DNA of 64,000 nt from the NCBI RefSeq assembly GCF_002878395.1, contig NC_061115.1, positions 210,200,506-210,264,505 on the forward strand, given 5' to 3'. Of the stretch, positions 1 through 11,270 are shown one piece after another. The notes beneath the pieces were generated by a model, which saw nothing but the letters and a program-made list of their open reading frames with translations, made no database searches and was not told the DNA's origin. The position numbers were made by a program, and so were the translations under genes. The first letter of the stretch is position 1; the number at the start of each line of letters is the position of its first letter. Origin of the DNA: Capsicum annuum (lineage: Eukaryota; Streptophyta; Magnoliopsida; Solanales; Solanaceae).

Positions 1-440
1 TTTTTTTTTTTTCCAGCAGTTATACATCAATCTGTTAATTATTCCTTTATATTTTTAAACATTATTGACGGAATTTCTGAAAAAATTATCAGTTAGACCA
101 TAGTGTCAAAATCAACATATAAGTTGTTCAAAATTTCTCTTTTTAATTATAGGTTAGCAAAAATATTATGTGCATTTTTTGTTCTCTTTGATTTAATTTT
201 GTGTTTTAGGCACTATGAGTCGTGATAAGGACTCATTACTACTGAGAATAAATATTGTATCTCGGGTTTTTCATCAGTACAAGTTCCTAAACGACTCGTA
301 AATTGACAAATCAATGTGGAGACTTGTATGGATAACAGGAAAAAGTTGCATAATTGAATTAACAGTTGAACAAACATGCTACATTCAAGATTCATTTTCT
401 TCGCGATAGAAGAAATGCTGATTGAGAGGGCAAAAGGAAA
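1..440. repeat. Left arm of a large inverted repeat
   Basis: Read as the reverse complement, this stretch aligns almost end to end with 32678-33141, from the poly-T run at the window edge through the TTAGGCACTATGAGTC segment to the GATTGAGAGGGCAA segment. The arms differ by scattered substitutions and short indels. The left arm may continue beyond the window. The two arms enclose the whole forward nested cluster. Whether they are terminal inverted repeats of an old foldback-like element or a segmental inverted duplication cannot be decided here. Confidence 0.85.
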
Positions 441-1958
441 GAGATACTGCAGAACCTTACAACTCTTAACTCCATTAGTTTGATAGGAACAGTTTGTGCA
501 TAAATAGACAAATCAATACAAGACTTATAAGGAAAAAAATTACATACATTAAATTAACACTTGAACATATATGTTACTTCTGAGGTCCATTTTCTTCGGA
601 ACAATAGAAATGTTCATTGGGAGCCAAAGCTAATGAGATACCGCAAAATTTTACAACTCTTTAACTCCATTAGTTTGATAGAAAAAGTTTGTTCATAAAT
701 AGATAGATCAATACAAAACTTGCAAGAAAAATGAAAAAAAGAAGAAGAAACAAGGTCCATTTTCTTCGGGACAGTAGAAATATTCTTTCATTAATTAGGA
801 GGGCAAAAGGTAATAAGATACCACATCACCTTACAACTCTTTAACTTCATTAGTTTGATAGAAATAGTTTTTCATAAATAGACAGATCAATACAGGACTT
901 GCAAGAAAAATGAAAAAAAAAATGGCATACATTACATTAACACTTGAACATACAGAGTGACATACATTACATTAACACTTGAACACACATGTTACATATG
1001 TCCAAGGTACATGATCTTCGGACAATAGAAATGTTCGTTCAATTAAGTAGGGGGCAAAAGGTAAGAAGATACTGCGGTACCTTACAACTCTTAAATCTAG
1101 TAGTTTGATAGAAACATTTTGTTCATAAATAGACATATCAATACATAAACCTGTAAGGAAAATGAAAAACAAATTTGCATACGTTGAATTAATACTTGAA
1201 CATATTTCATACGTATTACACCCAAGGTTCGTTTTCTTATTGCAACAGTAGAAATGTTCGTTCAATAAAATACAATAGCTTGTTAGAAATAGTTCATAAA
1301 TACAAAGATTCAATACATAAACTTGTAAGGAAAATGAAAAAAAACAAGTTGCATACACTGAATTAACACGAGAACAATATGACATACATGTTACATCCGA
1401 GGTCCATTTTCTTCGTGACAGTAGAATTGTTCGTTCACATAAGTAGGAGGGCAAAATGTCATAAGATACAGTGGCACCTTACATCTGTTAAATACAGTAG
1501 TTTGATAGAAATTATTTTCTCATAAATAGACACATCTATACATAAACTTGTTAGAAATGAAAAACAAAGATGCATACGTTGAATTAACACTTGAACATAT
1601 TACATACATGTTACACCTAAGGTCCATTTTCTTATCGCAACAGCAGAAATGATGGTTCAATCAAGTAGGAGGGAAAATGTTATAAGATACCACTACATCT
1701 TAGATCTCTTAACATAGTAGTTTGATAGAAACAGTTTGTTCATTAATAGACAAATCAATACATAAACGTGTTAGGAAAATGAAAAACAAAGTTGCATACA
1801 TTGAATTAACACTTGAACATAGTACAAACATACTACACCCAAGGTCCATTTTCATATCGCGATAGTAGAAATGATGGTTCAATCAAGTAGGAAGGAAAAA
1901 GGTAATGAGATAACGCTGCGCCTTACAACTCTTCAAGTCCAGTAGATTCATCATAAGC
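290..1958. repeat. Degenerate tandem array, about 8 units of 170-250 bp
   Basis: The phrase CATAAATAGACAAATCAATA and its variants recurs near 298, 499, 693, 872, 1123, 1293, 1520 and 1739. Each copy is followed by TTGCATACATTGAATTAACA, then GGTCCATTTTCTTC, a CAGTAGAAATG block, GGGCAAAAGG and TTAGTTTGATAGAAA. Spacing varies (about 201, 194, 179, 251, 170, 227, 219), and one unit carries an internal duplication near 930-985. Open frames on the minus strand are not kept in register between units, so I regard the array as non-coding. It stops abruptly at the LTR starting at 1959. Confidence 0.85.
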
Positions 1959-4271
1959 TATAACATCCCGCTTTTTCTGGCTAAAATTAAACCGTCTTTT
2001 CGATGTATATAGACCTGAATCTAATAGTTTATTTCTATAAATAATTGCAAATAACAATGATTAGTGTGAGAACATCTTTGAAGATGAGTATACGTCATAA
2101 AAGTCACCTAGCTCAAAGTTAAGTTAAGCACTTTCATATCAGTTAAGTTTTAGTCAATGATTTTTCTTGGATCAATTTCCATCAACCATTACTCATAGAA
2201 CATGAGGAGTTATGTGACCCATAATATATCAAATTAAATCCCTTTGAGTATTCTTTCCAACACCACTGACCGTTCGTCAATTCGAGTTTGGAGTCAAAAG
2301 TTATGAGTGTTTGAATGGGACCCGGTCTAGGGTCCACATTACGTGGTGAGGGAATCGCCACATGCCACTAGAATAGGTTGGCTTTGGTTGTGCGCTGACA
2401 ACCCTGAGGTTGGCTTTGGACATACGCCGTCAAGCCTTTGCCGAGCGTTAAAAAGTGTTCCATTTTTAGTTATTTTAAGGGCAATAAGGTCTTTTATCAT
2501 CCTATAACCATTCCTAATCATATATGGATGAAATTTAGGACTTTAAACATGTTATTCCACTTCTCAAAATCCCCAAATCATCATCCCTTCTACAAGAGAG
2601 GAGAAACCACCTAGGGTTTGAAGATTTTGATCTCCAAGGGCAAATCTCTTTGTCCCCTTCGATTTCTCTCCGTCAAAAGATGTGTAGAACTATTCTAAAT
2701 ATCATGGGCTAAATTATCTTTTATTTATGGATTTCAAATGATATTTGTGTATGTGCATATGTACAATTTCGAGAAACAACTTAAGAGCATGAATTAAAAT
2801 CTTTTACATATATAGGATGAGTTTTGAAAGGTGATTTTGAGCATGAGTTGTGAGATTTCACTTTTCCATGATGAAATTATAGTCTTAATATGTTATGAAT
2901 TATGAGTTGTGTTTGAGAACACGAATTATAAACTCCTTTGATTATAAGGTTTACGTGTGCCAAGTGTTGGGGTTGTTTTATGAATGATGATAATCCATGA
3001 CTTTAAATGCCTCTTTAACTGGTTTGCATTATTGTTATGCATGTTTTCAAAAGGATGTTTCCCATGATAAAAAGGCTTTTGTGTCCTAATAAAGAAATTG
3101 CTTGTGATAAGTGATAACATTGGCCACCAACTGTGCAAGTCATAAAAAAAGTGAGAGTGTTCATGAATAAGTTGCACATGATTTTGAAATAAGAACTCCT
3201 ATGTAATATGATAAATCTTTTGGTGGTTGTTAATATGTTTTGAATGAAAAAGCCTCTGGATGTGATATCAAATACTATGACTTGAAAGTCTAGGCATGTA
3301 CCTATCGTGGAGTACCCTTAACATGAAAGGAAAATAAATACTTTGAGCATGAAGTATGTTTTTGAAGGACTAAAGTTGGGCTTAAAGAGAATTAGATATA
3401 TTTACCCAAAGAAAGCATTTGAGTGAAAGGGATCATTGTTGGAAAATGTGTTTTATCGATGTAGAATATATGATGTGTTATCCTACATGGGAGGATAATT
3501 GAAACATTTCACATGGGGTTTCTACAATGTACTCACATGGGGGTATACCATTTCGCGTACTCCAATCTTTGCGGTAAACTTGGATTGGGGTCTTGATCAC
3601 CGAGTTAAGGGCAGACTTCATATAGCTTGTGGAATTGAGTATATGTAGGGTGTACCATCTATCTTAGAACTAAAGTACAACTTTGAGATCATGTGTTTAC
3701 TTTAATGTTTTAAAGTTCTTTAAAGTATGCTCATGTGTTTGGTTTCTATTATATTAAATTATTTTTATAATGCTTTTGATCATGTTATATGAATTATACT
3801 GCTTTTGAATTGTTCTGCACACCAATACATTCCAAGTATTGGCAGTCCTTCATGGAGGCGACATTGTCTCACAATGTAGGATCAGAGGCTCAGTTTTGTG
3901 ATCTATTTTAGCAGCAGTAGATTGTTCTAGGAGTTCAGAGTCGGTAAGCTTCCTTTACTTCGGAAGGAATCCTATCCATATGTTAGTTTTTAGTTGTTAT
4001 ATGTTCTGGTCGAGGGCCTTGTCCCACTTTAGATATATTATTATTTTTAATTCAGTAGAAGCTCCGTAGATTATTTAGATTGGATTTGGGTTTTTCTTTG
4101 ATATGATGTTATGAAGTTTTAAGTTTGATTACGAGACTACCATGTTTTCAATTTATCTTTTGTACTTTTATATCATATGAGTTATGCTTATAATTACATG
4201 CTAAGGGGTCTCTCAGGCCTTCATGGTTCAAAATGCCCATAGCGGCCAGGCCCTTAGTTTGGGTCGTGACA
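1959..4271 (+). mobile_element. LTR of a non-coding LTR retrotransposon (LARD-like), copy 1
   Basis: It starts TATAACATCCCG (a TG to TA change of the usual TGTAAC start) and ends GGTCGTGACA. A primer binding site lies 5 bases downstream. At 2313 bp it is in the range of Tekay-type LTRs. A U3 block at about 2229-2311 resembles the conserved core seen in other LTRs here, followed by a family-specific block at 2340-2440 in which GGTTGGCTTTGG recurs. A diverged inverted copy of this LTR lies at 6392-11005. No matching target duplication was found at the outer ends. Confidence 0.8.
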
Positions 4272-5770
4272 AGATTGGTATTAGAGCATGGTTCAAGGTC
4301 CCAAGGTATCTATAAAGTCGTGTTGAGTAGAGTCCTTTTTATGGGTATATATCACGCCACACTCAGAAGGAGGAAGCTACGAGGTATTTAGGAGATGTTT
4401 CCTCATTTTTTCATACTCTAGATTATGCCATTGTGATGTCCATATTAAAGTTATCCACATTTCTTCCTTTCTCTAATTTTATGGGTCATGTCTCATTATC
4501 GAGATGATACGAGTGAAAAATCTTAGTGTCTAAGATATATGGTCCTTTTTGATTGAGTCATAAAAAAGGTTATGATGTAACACAAGGACCTGAGAGGATT
4601 CCGTTAGTGCTTCAAAGTTTGTTGATTCTAGTGTATACCTCTATCTATATCAATCTTACATTTGAGCCTGAGGTATGAAGTGTATTTAGTTTCTTTCAAA
4701 ATCCTTGTTGCAGATCTCATACTTACAGGTAATGATGTGTCAGAATGTTGGAACAATATTTTCACCTGAGTAGTAGTATGTGATAAGGTATCATAACCTA
4801 TGAGCAGTAAGATGGTTCCAAAGGTAGTGCTATGAAGCCATAAGATAAGAATTTAAAGGTGAGGATAACTCTTGAGCGAAAAAGGTAGGTGTAGTTGTGT
4901 GACCTTTAAGTAGAGGGTGGTGTGCCCTTTCATGGTGATTGGTTAATATTTTTGCAAGATTTGTAGATTGTATGGTAGTCTGTGGAGGAAGTGATTTTTA
5001 TTTATTCTAAATAGGGAAGAAGCTCAGAGTGGATAGTAATGGGGGGGTTGTAGAAATCATTTATAAGCAGTAAATGGAAAGGGGTAGATTAGTTAATTGG
5101 TTATGGATAGAGACTCATTAGTGTTTAATGAATTTTGAAGGTAATTATGACGTATGCATGGGTAAGTAAATATGATGTGAGAAAGTAGAATATGTTAATA
5201 GATGATAGTGGGCTATATTATACAATTAAGATCGACTATCCTTATTATGTGCGACTTTACCCCTTGATTATCTTTTCTCTAGTAGTTGTAAACTAGTACT
5301 GCATGTGAGAAGGTCTGTAATAGATTATAAGGCATGGTAGTAATGTCCTTGAGAGAATAAAATTATGGGTTGAAGTTAGGTGAAATAAGGAATTTTGGGT
5401 TGATTTTCCCATTTGACGGACTAGTATAATATGTGGCATGCTTCATCGGTGGTTCATGTTGATATTAGATAATAGGCTTGAACTTTAGATGTGGATTATG
5501 GTTGTAAGAATAATACCTTAAGATTGATGATGCATGTTTTGTGGGAGTAAGTAGTAGGCTTTATTTGATTTGTGCAATAACCTAAGTTGGAAACTTGTGG
5601 AAAGATAAGTGGATAATCATGATATATATATACATCAGGACTAGTGTTAAAATGATGAATTGTGGTTGAGTCATTAAGTATATAAGAGCGTTAGGTTTAT
5701 ATGAATCAGTTGAACCCTAGGTAGTACGTAGTTAGATAAGGTGTTATGTGTATAATTGTCATGTTTACTG
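4272..5770 (+). mobile_element. Non-coding internal region of LARD-like element, copy 1 (truncated)
   Basis: A primer binding site similar to TGGTATCAGAGC (here TGGTATTAGAGC, 4276-4287, initiator-Met tRNA) opens the region. The rest has stops in every frame and no gag or pol motif. It aligns in order with 13492-14990; the segments around 4920-5160 and 14150-14400 are clearly the same sequence. It is cut off at the TRIM at 5771, and the continuation expected from the other copy is missing. Confidence 0.75.
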
Positions 5771-5995
5771 TGATGCCCCAACTTAGGAGAAGGAGTCCCA
5801 CATCGATAAAACACAGGAGGGATACTGGATATATACGTAAGCAAGCCTTACTCCCTAGTGACGTATTTTAAAGACGCGCGGGACTGGGTCCAGAGCAGAT
5901 AATATCACTAGTGGGTTGGGAAGTTACAGGGGTCTCTCGGGCCTTCTTGTTTTGGGATGCTAGTCGTGGACAGGGCCTCGGCTCAGGTTGTGATA
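5771..5995 (+). repeat. TRIM left LTR
   Basis: It begins TGATGCCCC and ends TTGTGATA. The alternative start TGTGATGCC, two bases earlier, is equally possible. It is followed after three bases by the primer binding site. Confidence 0.8.
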
Positions 5996-6167
5996 GAATG
6001 GTATCAGAGCCGCTCCTGTGTCAGCCCTGTCAATGTGGGCCAAATTTTAAATCAAGTGTAGGCAAATCCCAGTTAAGCGGGGAAAACCTCAGTCTTGATT
6101 CTAGGCAAATCCCATTTGGTGGGGAAAACCTCAGCGAAGACATTGAGTCCATAAGGCGGGGTGTATG

Positions 6168-6391
6168 TGATGCTTCAACTTAGGAGAAGGAATCCCACAT
6201 CGACAAAACACGGGAGGGATGCTAGGAATATAAGTAAGCAAGCCTTACTCCCTAGTGACACATTTTAAAGTCGTGTGACCTTGTGCCCAGAGCAGACAAT
6301 ATCACTAGTAGGTTGGGAAGTTATGGGGTCTCTCGGGCCTTCGTGGTTCGGGATGCTCGTTGCGGCCAGGGCCTCAACTCGGGTTATGACA
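6168..6391 (+). repeat. TRIM right LTR
   Basis: It begins TGATGCTTC and ends GGGTTATGACA. It differs from the left LTR by scattered substitutions, mostly transitions. The sequence immediately after it is the truncated inverted LTR. Confidence 0.8.
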
Positions 6392-9300
6392 AAAATAATC
6401 TACGAAGCCTTTAATGAATTGAAAATAATAATCTATCTAAACCGGAACAAGGGCCCCGGCCGAACCATAAAATAACTAAAAACTAATACATGGATAGTGT
6501 CACGACCCGAGATTACCCCCTAGTTGTAACACGATGCTTGGAACCATAAATGATCTCAAGCTAACCATGAACTGGCATACTGTTGAGCAACTGGTTTAAA
6601 ATATATTAAATAACTGGTTCTGCTGTGTAGAAATATAATCATGACAAAATTTGGGAAAAATATAATACTGATACAATTTACAATTCGATAATACTAAAGA
6701 GAGAATTGAAATTACAAGACTGACTCTGACTGACATCTATGAAGCCTCTACTATACTGACTATAGATAGCTGAGACATACCTACAACTACCACTAATCAA
6801 TATAAATGAATAATAAGGTAAAGTACATGAGAAACATCTGACTGAAGTCCTCAAAATAGAACTCATCACCTGCTGGCATGGAAACTGTACGTATCGACTA
6901 CAACTGGTACCTACATTATGAAATGATGTAGCAACACAGACATATATGTGGATCAGTACTTCTGGAATTTATTAAGTGGGGTTGAATGCAATAATTAAAA
7001 CTAATTTCATACGTAATCTTAAAACATGCATGATAGGTGTAAGTAGACTCACCAAGAGACTGAAATAAACTAAAAGTTGAAATATCTTAAAGCAAGAGTA
7101 CCACACATAATATGATAAGCTGGTGAATCACTACACGTAGTTTCTTAAAATCTTTACTTCTGTAGAATAAGTAGAATTGAAGATAGAAAGCAGTAAAACA
7201 TGGATACTGTATGAATACTGGTCTAAAACTACATGATGAAAACTGACATAACTCGAGAATCTAAATATACAATTATACTGAGCACGAATGCATAAACATA
7301 CAAAACCAAACATAGCATATACTAATCTGATCTGGTTAACTGAATGACTAATAGCTGAATATTGAATAACTTACATTTGAATAACTAGACTGAAACTGTA
7401 GAGTACTCTGCATATGACATAAGGACTAACTGAATAGCATGAGATAACTGATCATGAATGCATAAAAACAGTAATATTTGAGAATGCAATACCAAGAAAA
7501 TATACATTTTTGAAATAATCTATAAACTAAAATACTGAAATCTGATAATTGAATGACTGGTAATCTGTATGCTTCGTTTAAGTAAAGCTGAACTAAATTC
7601 TAGACTGAATACAACACTGACACTGTTGGAGGTATCATATAACCGACATGACCCAATCTGAGCTAATCGAGGTCCAACCTGTAACCCTAGTTGGAAGGGT
7701 GTCAATACCGTGCCATGAGAACTAATAATGGCTGTGTGGATCTACTAAACTGGTGTCTCGAGGACCAGGGTATCAAGCCTAAATTAATGGGTGACCCCTT
7801 AGAGAAAGCCAAGACTAATTGACGGGTGGCTCCTCATATCCTATGCTAGCTACATAATTCTCGAATACACTGACTGCTACTAACGACTCTTCCTAACTGA
7901 CGGAAAAGATATCATCCCTGCATTCGCTCGATGCTAAATGATACTCCCAACTGAATGACACTGGAATACTAACTGGTGCACGTACTGTTAACTAATAACT
8001 GATAAGCTCAGGTCATGGAATTCTAAAAATAATAGTGCATACGAATTCTGTCGTAATTAATAACACATAAACTGATAATGCTCATCATAAATATGGATAT
8101 CTGAATATACTGATAAGATTCATGGATTAACTGTTTGAATACTTGAAAACCTGAATTTATGTAAATCACATAGGTATCGGGTGTTCATAACCCACTAGCA
8201 TTGGATGAGTATAAAATACAATATTAAAGCTTAAAACTTTAGGATTGAATCATGGTTCAAGACTCAAAGGCATAGACATTTTATTAAACACTTGGGAATC
8301 ATGAACTTGAACATGAAAATGTCTTAAACATGGGAAGAAAATAGGATAACATGGCTAAATTCACAACTTGGGGATTCATCCTGAAATCAATTAAATATGG
8401 TATGGAAGTTTCAATACTCAAACATGATATGACTCATTCTACTTGAAAACCATGAAATCATAACTCGTAATTGAAATCAACAAGAGATTCATGGTGATAA
8501 TTCAACTTGAAACATGGAAAACTCATAATTTAAAATCAAAAAGGGTTCTTGGGCTCCATGGTTGAAAGGGGACCCATGGATGAACTCCCACATACCTTAA
8601 ACCCTTAATCTTAAAAGAAAAACACCAATCTTGATGCTTTCTTGAAGGTTCTTGGATTTAAGAACTTGAATTCTTGGTTTCCTTGGAGGAAAAGTAATGG
8701 AAATTGATGTTCTTGGGAGATGAATAGGGTTTCTTTGAGAGGAAAATTGAAGAAGATGGCAAATAATGCCCTAACTAATGCTATAATTCATGAATTGATG
8801 AATTAAATAGAGGGAAAATAACACAATTGCCCCTCAGATAATTAAATTCATAATTGGAATGTGGTTTACAGGGTTACTGCAATGCGATGAGGGTTACATC
8901 GCTATTACCACCGTGACGCGTTCCTATCGGGATAAGCTTTTGGAATCATGATCCAAACATGACCCAATCCTCATTCAAAAAATTTAAAACTTCCCTGAGA
9001 CATGCTTCTTATACCCCTGAACATAAATTAACCTAAAACCAACATCTCAGGATTGGAAAGACTAATTTAAAAATCCTCGAAGTTAAGAGGCCTTAAAAAT
9101 GACAAATTCCCTAACACTTATAGAAATTTTTGGGTTTTAAGCCTCTTATGCATGAAACTAGGGGCAGAATTGAGCTAAGAATAATACGGGGTATTACAGA
9201 TAGGATGTCTTTCGAAGTAAGAGAGGCTCACCAACTCTGAAATCCTAGAAAAATCTACTGCTACTGAAATGGATTGTGGGACTGAGCCTCAGATCCTACA

Positions 9301-11005
9301 TTATAATACAATATAGCCTCCATGAAGGAGGTCAATACTTGGAATGTATCGGTGTGCAAAACAATTCAAAAGCAGTATAATTCATATAACATGATCAAAA
9401 GTATAATAAAAATAGTTTAGCATAACATAAACCAAACACATTGGCATACTTTAAAGAACTTCAAAACATTTAATTAAACACATGATCTCAACTTTTGACT
9501 TTAGTTTTGAGCTAGATGGTACACCCTACTTATACTTAATTCCATGGGCTATATGGAATTCACCCTTAACTCGAGGGCCAATCCCCCAATCCAAGTTTAC
9601 CGCAAGGATTGGAGTATGCAAACTGGTATACCCCCCATGTGAGTATACCAAAGAAATACCCCATGTAATATGCCCTCATTGTCCTTACATGTAGGATAAC
9701 TTATCATAACACTCGCACCGATAAAACACAACTTCTGAAAATGAGTCATTTCACTCAACTGCTTTCCTTGGGTAACCATCTAACTCTCTTTAAACCCAAT
9801 TTTAGTCCTTTAAAAACATGCTTCATGCTCAAAGTATTCATTTTCCTTTCATGTTAATGGCACTCCACGGTAGGTATCATCATACCTAAAATTGAAAGCT
9901 CTATCATTTCATATCACATCTGTTGCCATTTCCATTTAAAACATATTAAACACCATCAAAAGATTTTTCATATTATATGAGAGTTCTTATTCCAAAAGTA
10001 TGTGCAACTTATGAATAAACACTCTTCCTTTTTTCAAGACTTACACAAATGGTGGCCAATGTTTTCATTTATCACAACTAATTTCTTCATTTAGACACAA
10101 AATACTTTTATCATGGAAAACACCCTTTTGAAAACGTTCATAATAATAATGCAAAACAGTTAAAGGGGAATTTAAACTCATGGATTATCATCATTCATAA
10201 AACAACCCCAACACTTGGCACACGTAAATCTTATAATGGATAAAAGGGTTTATAATTCATGTTTTCAAATCTAACTCACAATTCATAACATATTAAGACT
10301 ATAACTTCATCATGGAAAAAGGGAATCTCGCAACTCATGCTCAAAATCACCTTTCTAAACTCATCCCATATATGCAAAAGATTTTAATTCATGCTCTTAA
10401 GTTATTTCTCGAAATTGTACATATGTACATACATAATTATCATTAAAAATCTATAAAGAAAACATATTTTAGCCCAAGATATTTTGAATAGTTATACATA
10501 CCTTTTGACGAAGAAAACTTGAAGAGGACGTAGAGAGATTTGCCCTTAGAGATCAAAATCTTCAAACCTTAGATGGTTTCTCCTCTTTTGTTGAAGGGAT
10601 GATGATTTAGGGATTTTTAGAAGTGAAATAACATGTTTTAAGACCTAAATTTCATCCATATATGATTAGTAACGTTTATAGGATGGTAAAAGACCTTATT
10701 GCCCTTAAAATAACTCGACATGGAGAACTTTTTGACACTCGGGCAAGCCTTGGAGGTGCATGGCCAAATCCAACCTCAGGGTTGATAGTGCACAGCCAAA
10801 ACTAACCCATTCTAATGTTATTTTGCAATTCCCTCATGGCACGTGCCCAATGCTAACCCTGGATAGAGTCTCATTCAAACACTCATTACTTTTGACTTCA
10901 AATTTGGATTAATGAACAGTCAGTGGTGTTTGAAAGAAGACTCAGAGAAATTTAATTTTATATATTATGGTTCATATAACTCCTCATATTCTAGGAGTAT
11001 GATCA
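6392..11005 (-). mobile_element. Inverted LTR of the copy-1 family, truncated at both ends
   Basis: With the solo LTR at 6498-9198 removed, the sequence is the reverse complement of about 2170-4085 of the first LTR. Examples are 6392-6497 against 3985-4085, 9204-9400 against 3780-3980, and 10540-10640 against 2560-2640. About 190 bp (U5 end) and 200 bp (U3 start) are missing. At the left it meets the TRIM directly; at the right it runs into 3' internal DNA of the LARD-like family. Breakpoints are approximate to 10-20 bp. Confidence 0.8.
6498..9198 (-). mobile_element. Solo LTR with target duplication GATAG
   Basis: It begins TGTCACGACCCGAG and ends GGGGTATTACA, the reverse complement of a TGTAATACCCC to CGTGACA LTR. 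It is 2701 bp and carries no internal domain. GATAG precedes it (6493-6497) and follows it (9199-9203). Removing the element rejoins the host LTR sequence correctly (GGATAGGAT context, matching 3960-3975 in reverse). It is the same family as the LTR at 61444-63905. Confidence 0.92.
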
Positions 11006-11270
11006 TCAAATTGACTCATGCCTTATGTTTTGATGATTATGGTTCATAGAGCTCATGTGCATGATCTTCCCTATGTAAAGTCTCATTTCCTCATGTTTTA
11101 ATTCGTGCTTACAAGTTTTGCTCGGGGTTACCATGAAAATTGCTTGATGCCTTTGTATGTTTTATTGAGGAAAATTATTCAATGCGAGATTAAGTTCTTT
11201 ATTCTACACTTTTAGATCCTCAAAATTCTCTACCTATCATTCAGGATGAATGATCCCAAGGGGGAGATAA
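11005..11270 (+). mobile_element. 3' internal end and polypurine tract of a LARD-like element
   Basis: It aligns closely with 27505-27776, which precedes the other LTR of the family. It ends with the purine tract AAGGGGGAGATAA (11258-11270) directly before the LTR start TGTAACGCCCC, as expected upstream of a 3' LTR. It has no coding capacity. Confidence 0.8.

Larger units (their letters stand above)
5771..6391 (+). mobile_element. TRIM (terminal-repeat retrotransposon in miniature)
   Basis: Two direct repeats of about 224 bp (5771-5995 and 6168-6391) flank about 170 bp without coding capacity. TGGTATCAGAGC follows the first repeat at 5999-6010, and a purine-rich AAGGCGGGGTG lies at 6153-6163, before the second. 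The LTR front holds the GTCCCACATCG motif typical of plant TRIMs and a GAGCAGACAATATCACTAG segment. Such elements depend on enzymes from autonomous relatives. The last 65-75 bp of each LTR match the U5 ends of the gypsy LTRs nearby. No clean 5 bp target duplication is visible. Confidence 0.88.

Noticed and set aside
213..395. 60-codon frame on the minus strand, with an alignable counterpart at 32719-32901 on the plus strand
   Set aside because: The two frames are colinear, but most differences change the amino acid and there is no start context or domain. This is what two copies of non-coding repeat would show.
972..1454. 160-codon open frame on the minus strand across the tandem array
   Set aside because: It crosses repeat units whose lengths are not multiples of three, the frame is not kept between units, and the composition follows the repeat. 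No domain is recognisable.
5999..6010. tRNA gene at TGGTATCAGAGC matches
   Set aside because: Only the 3' end complement of initiator-Met tRNA is present, as expected for retrotransposon primer sites; there are no A and B boxes or cloverleaf.
9482..9694. 70-codon plus-strand frame
   Set aside because: It lies in the inverted LTR and is not conserved in the matching part of the LTR at 1959.
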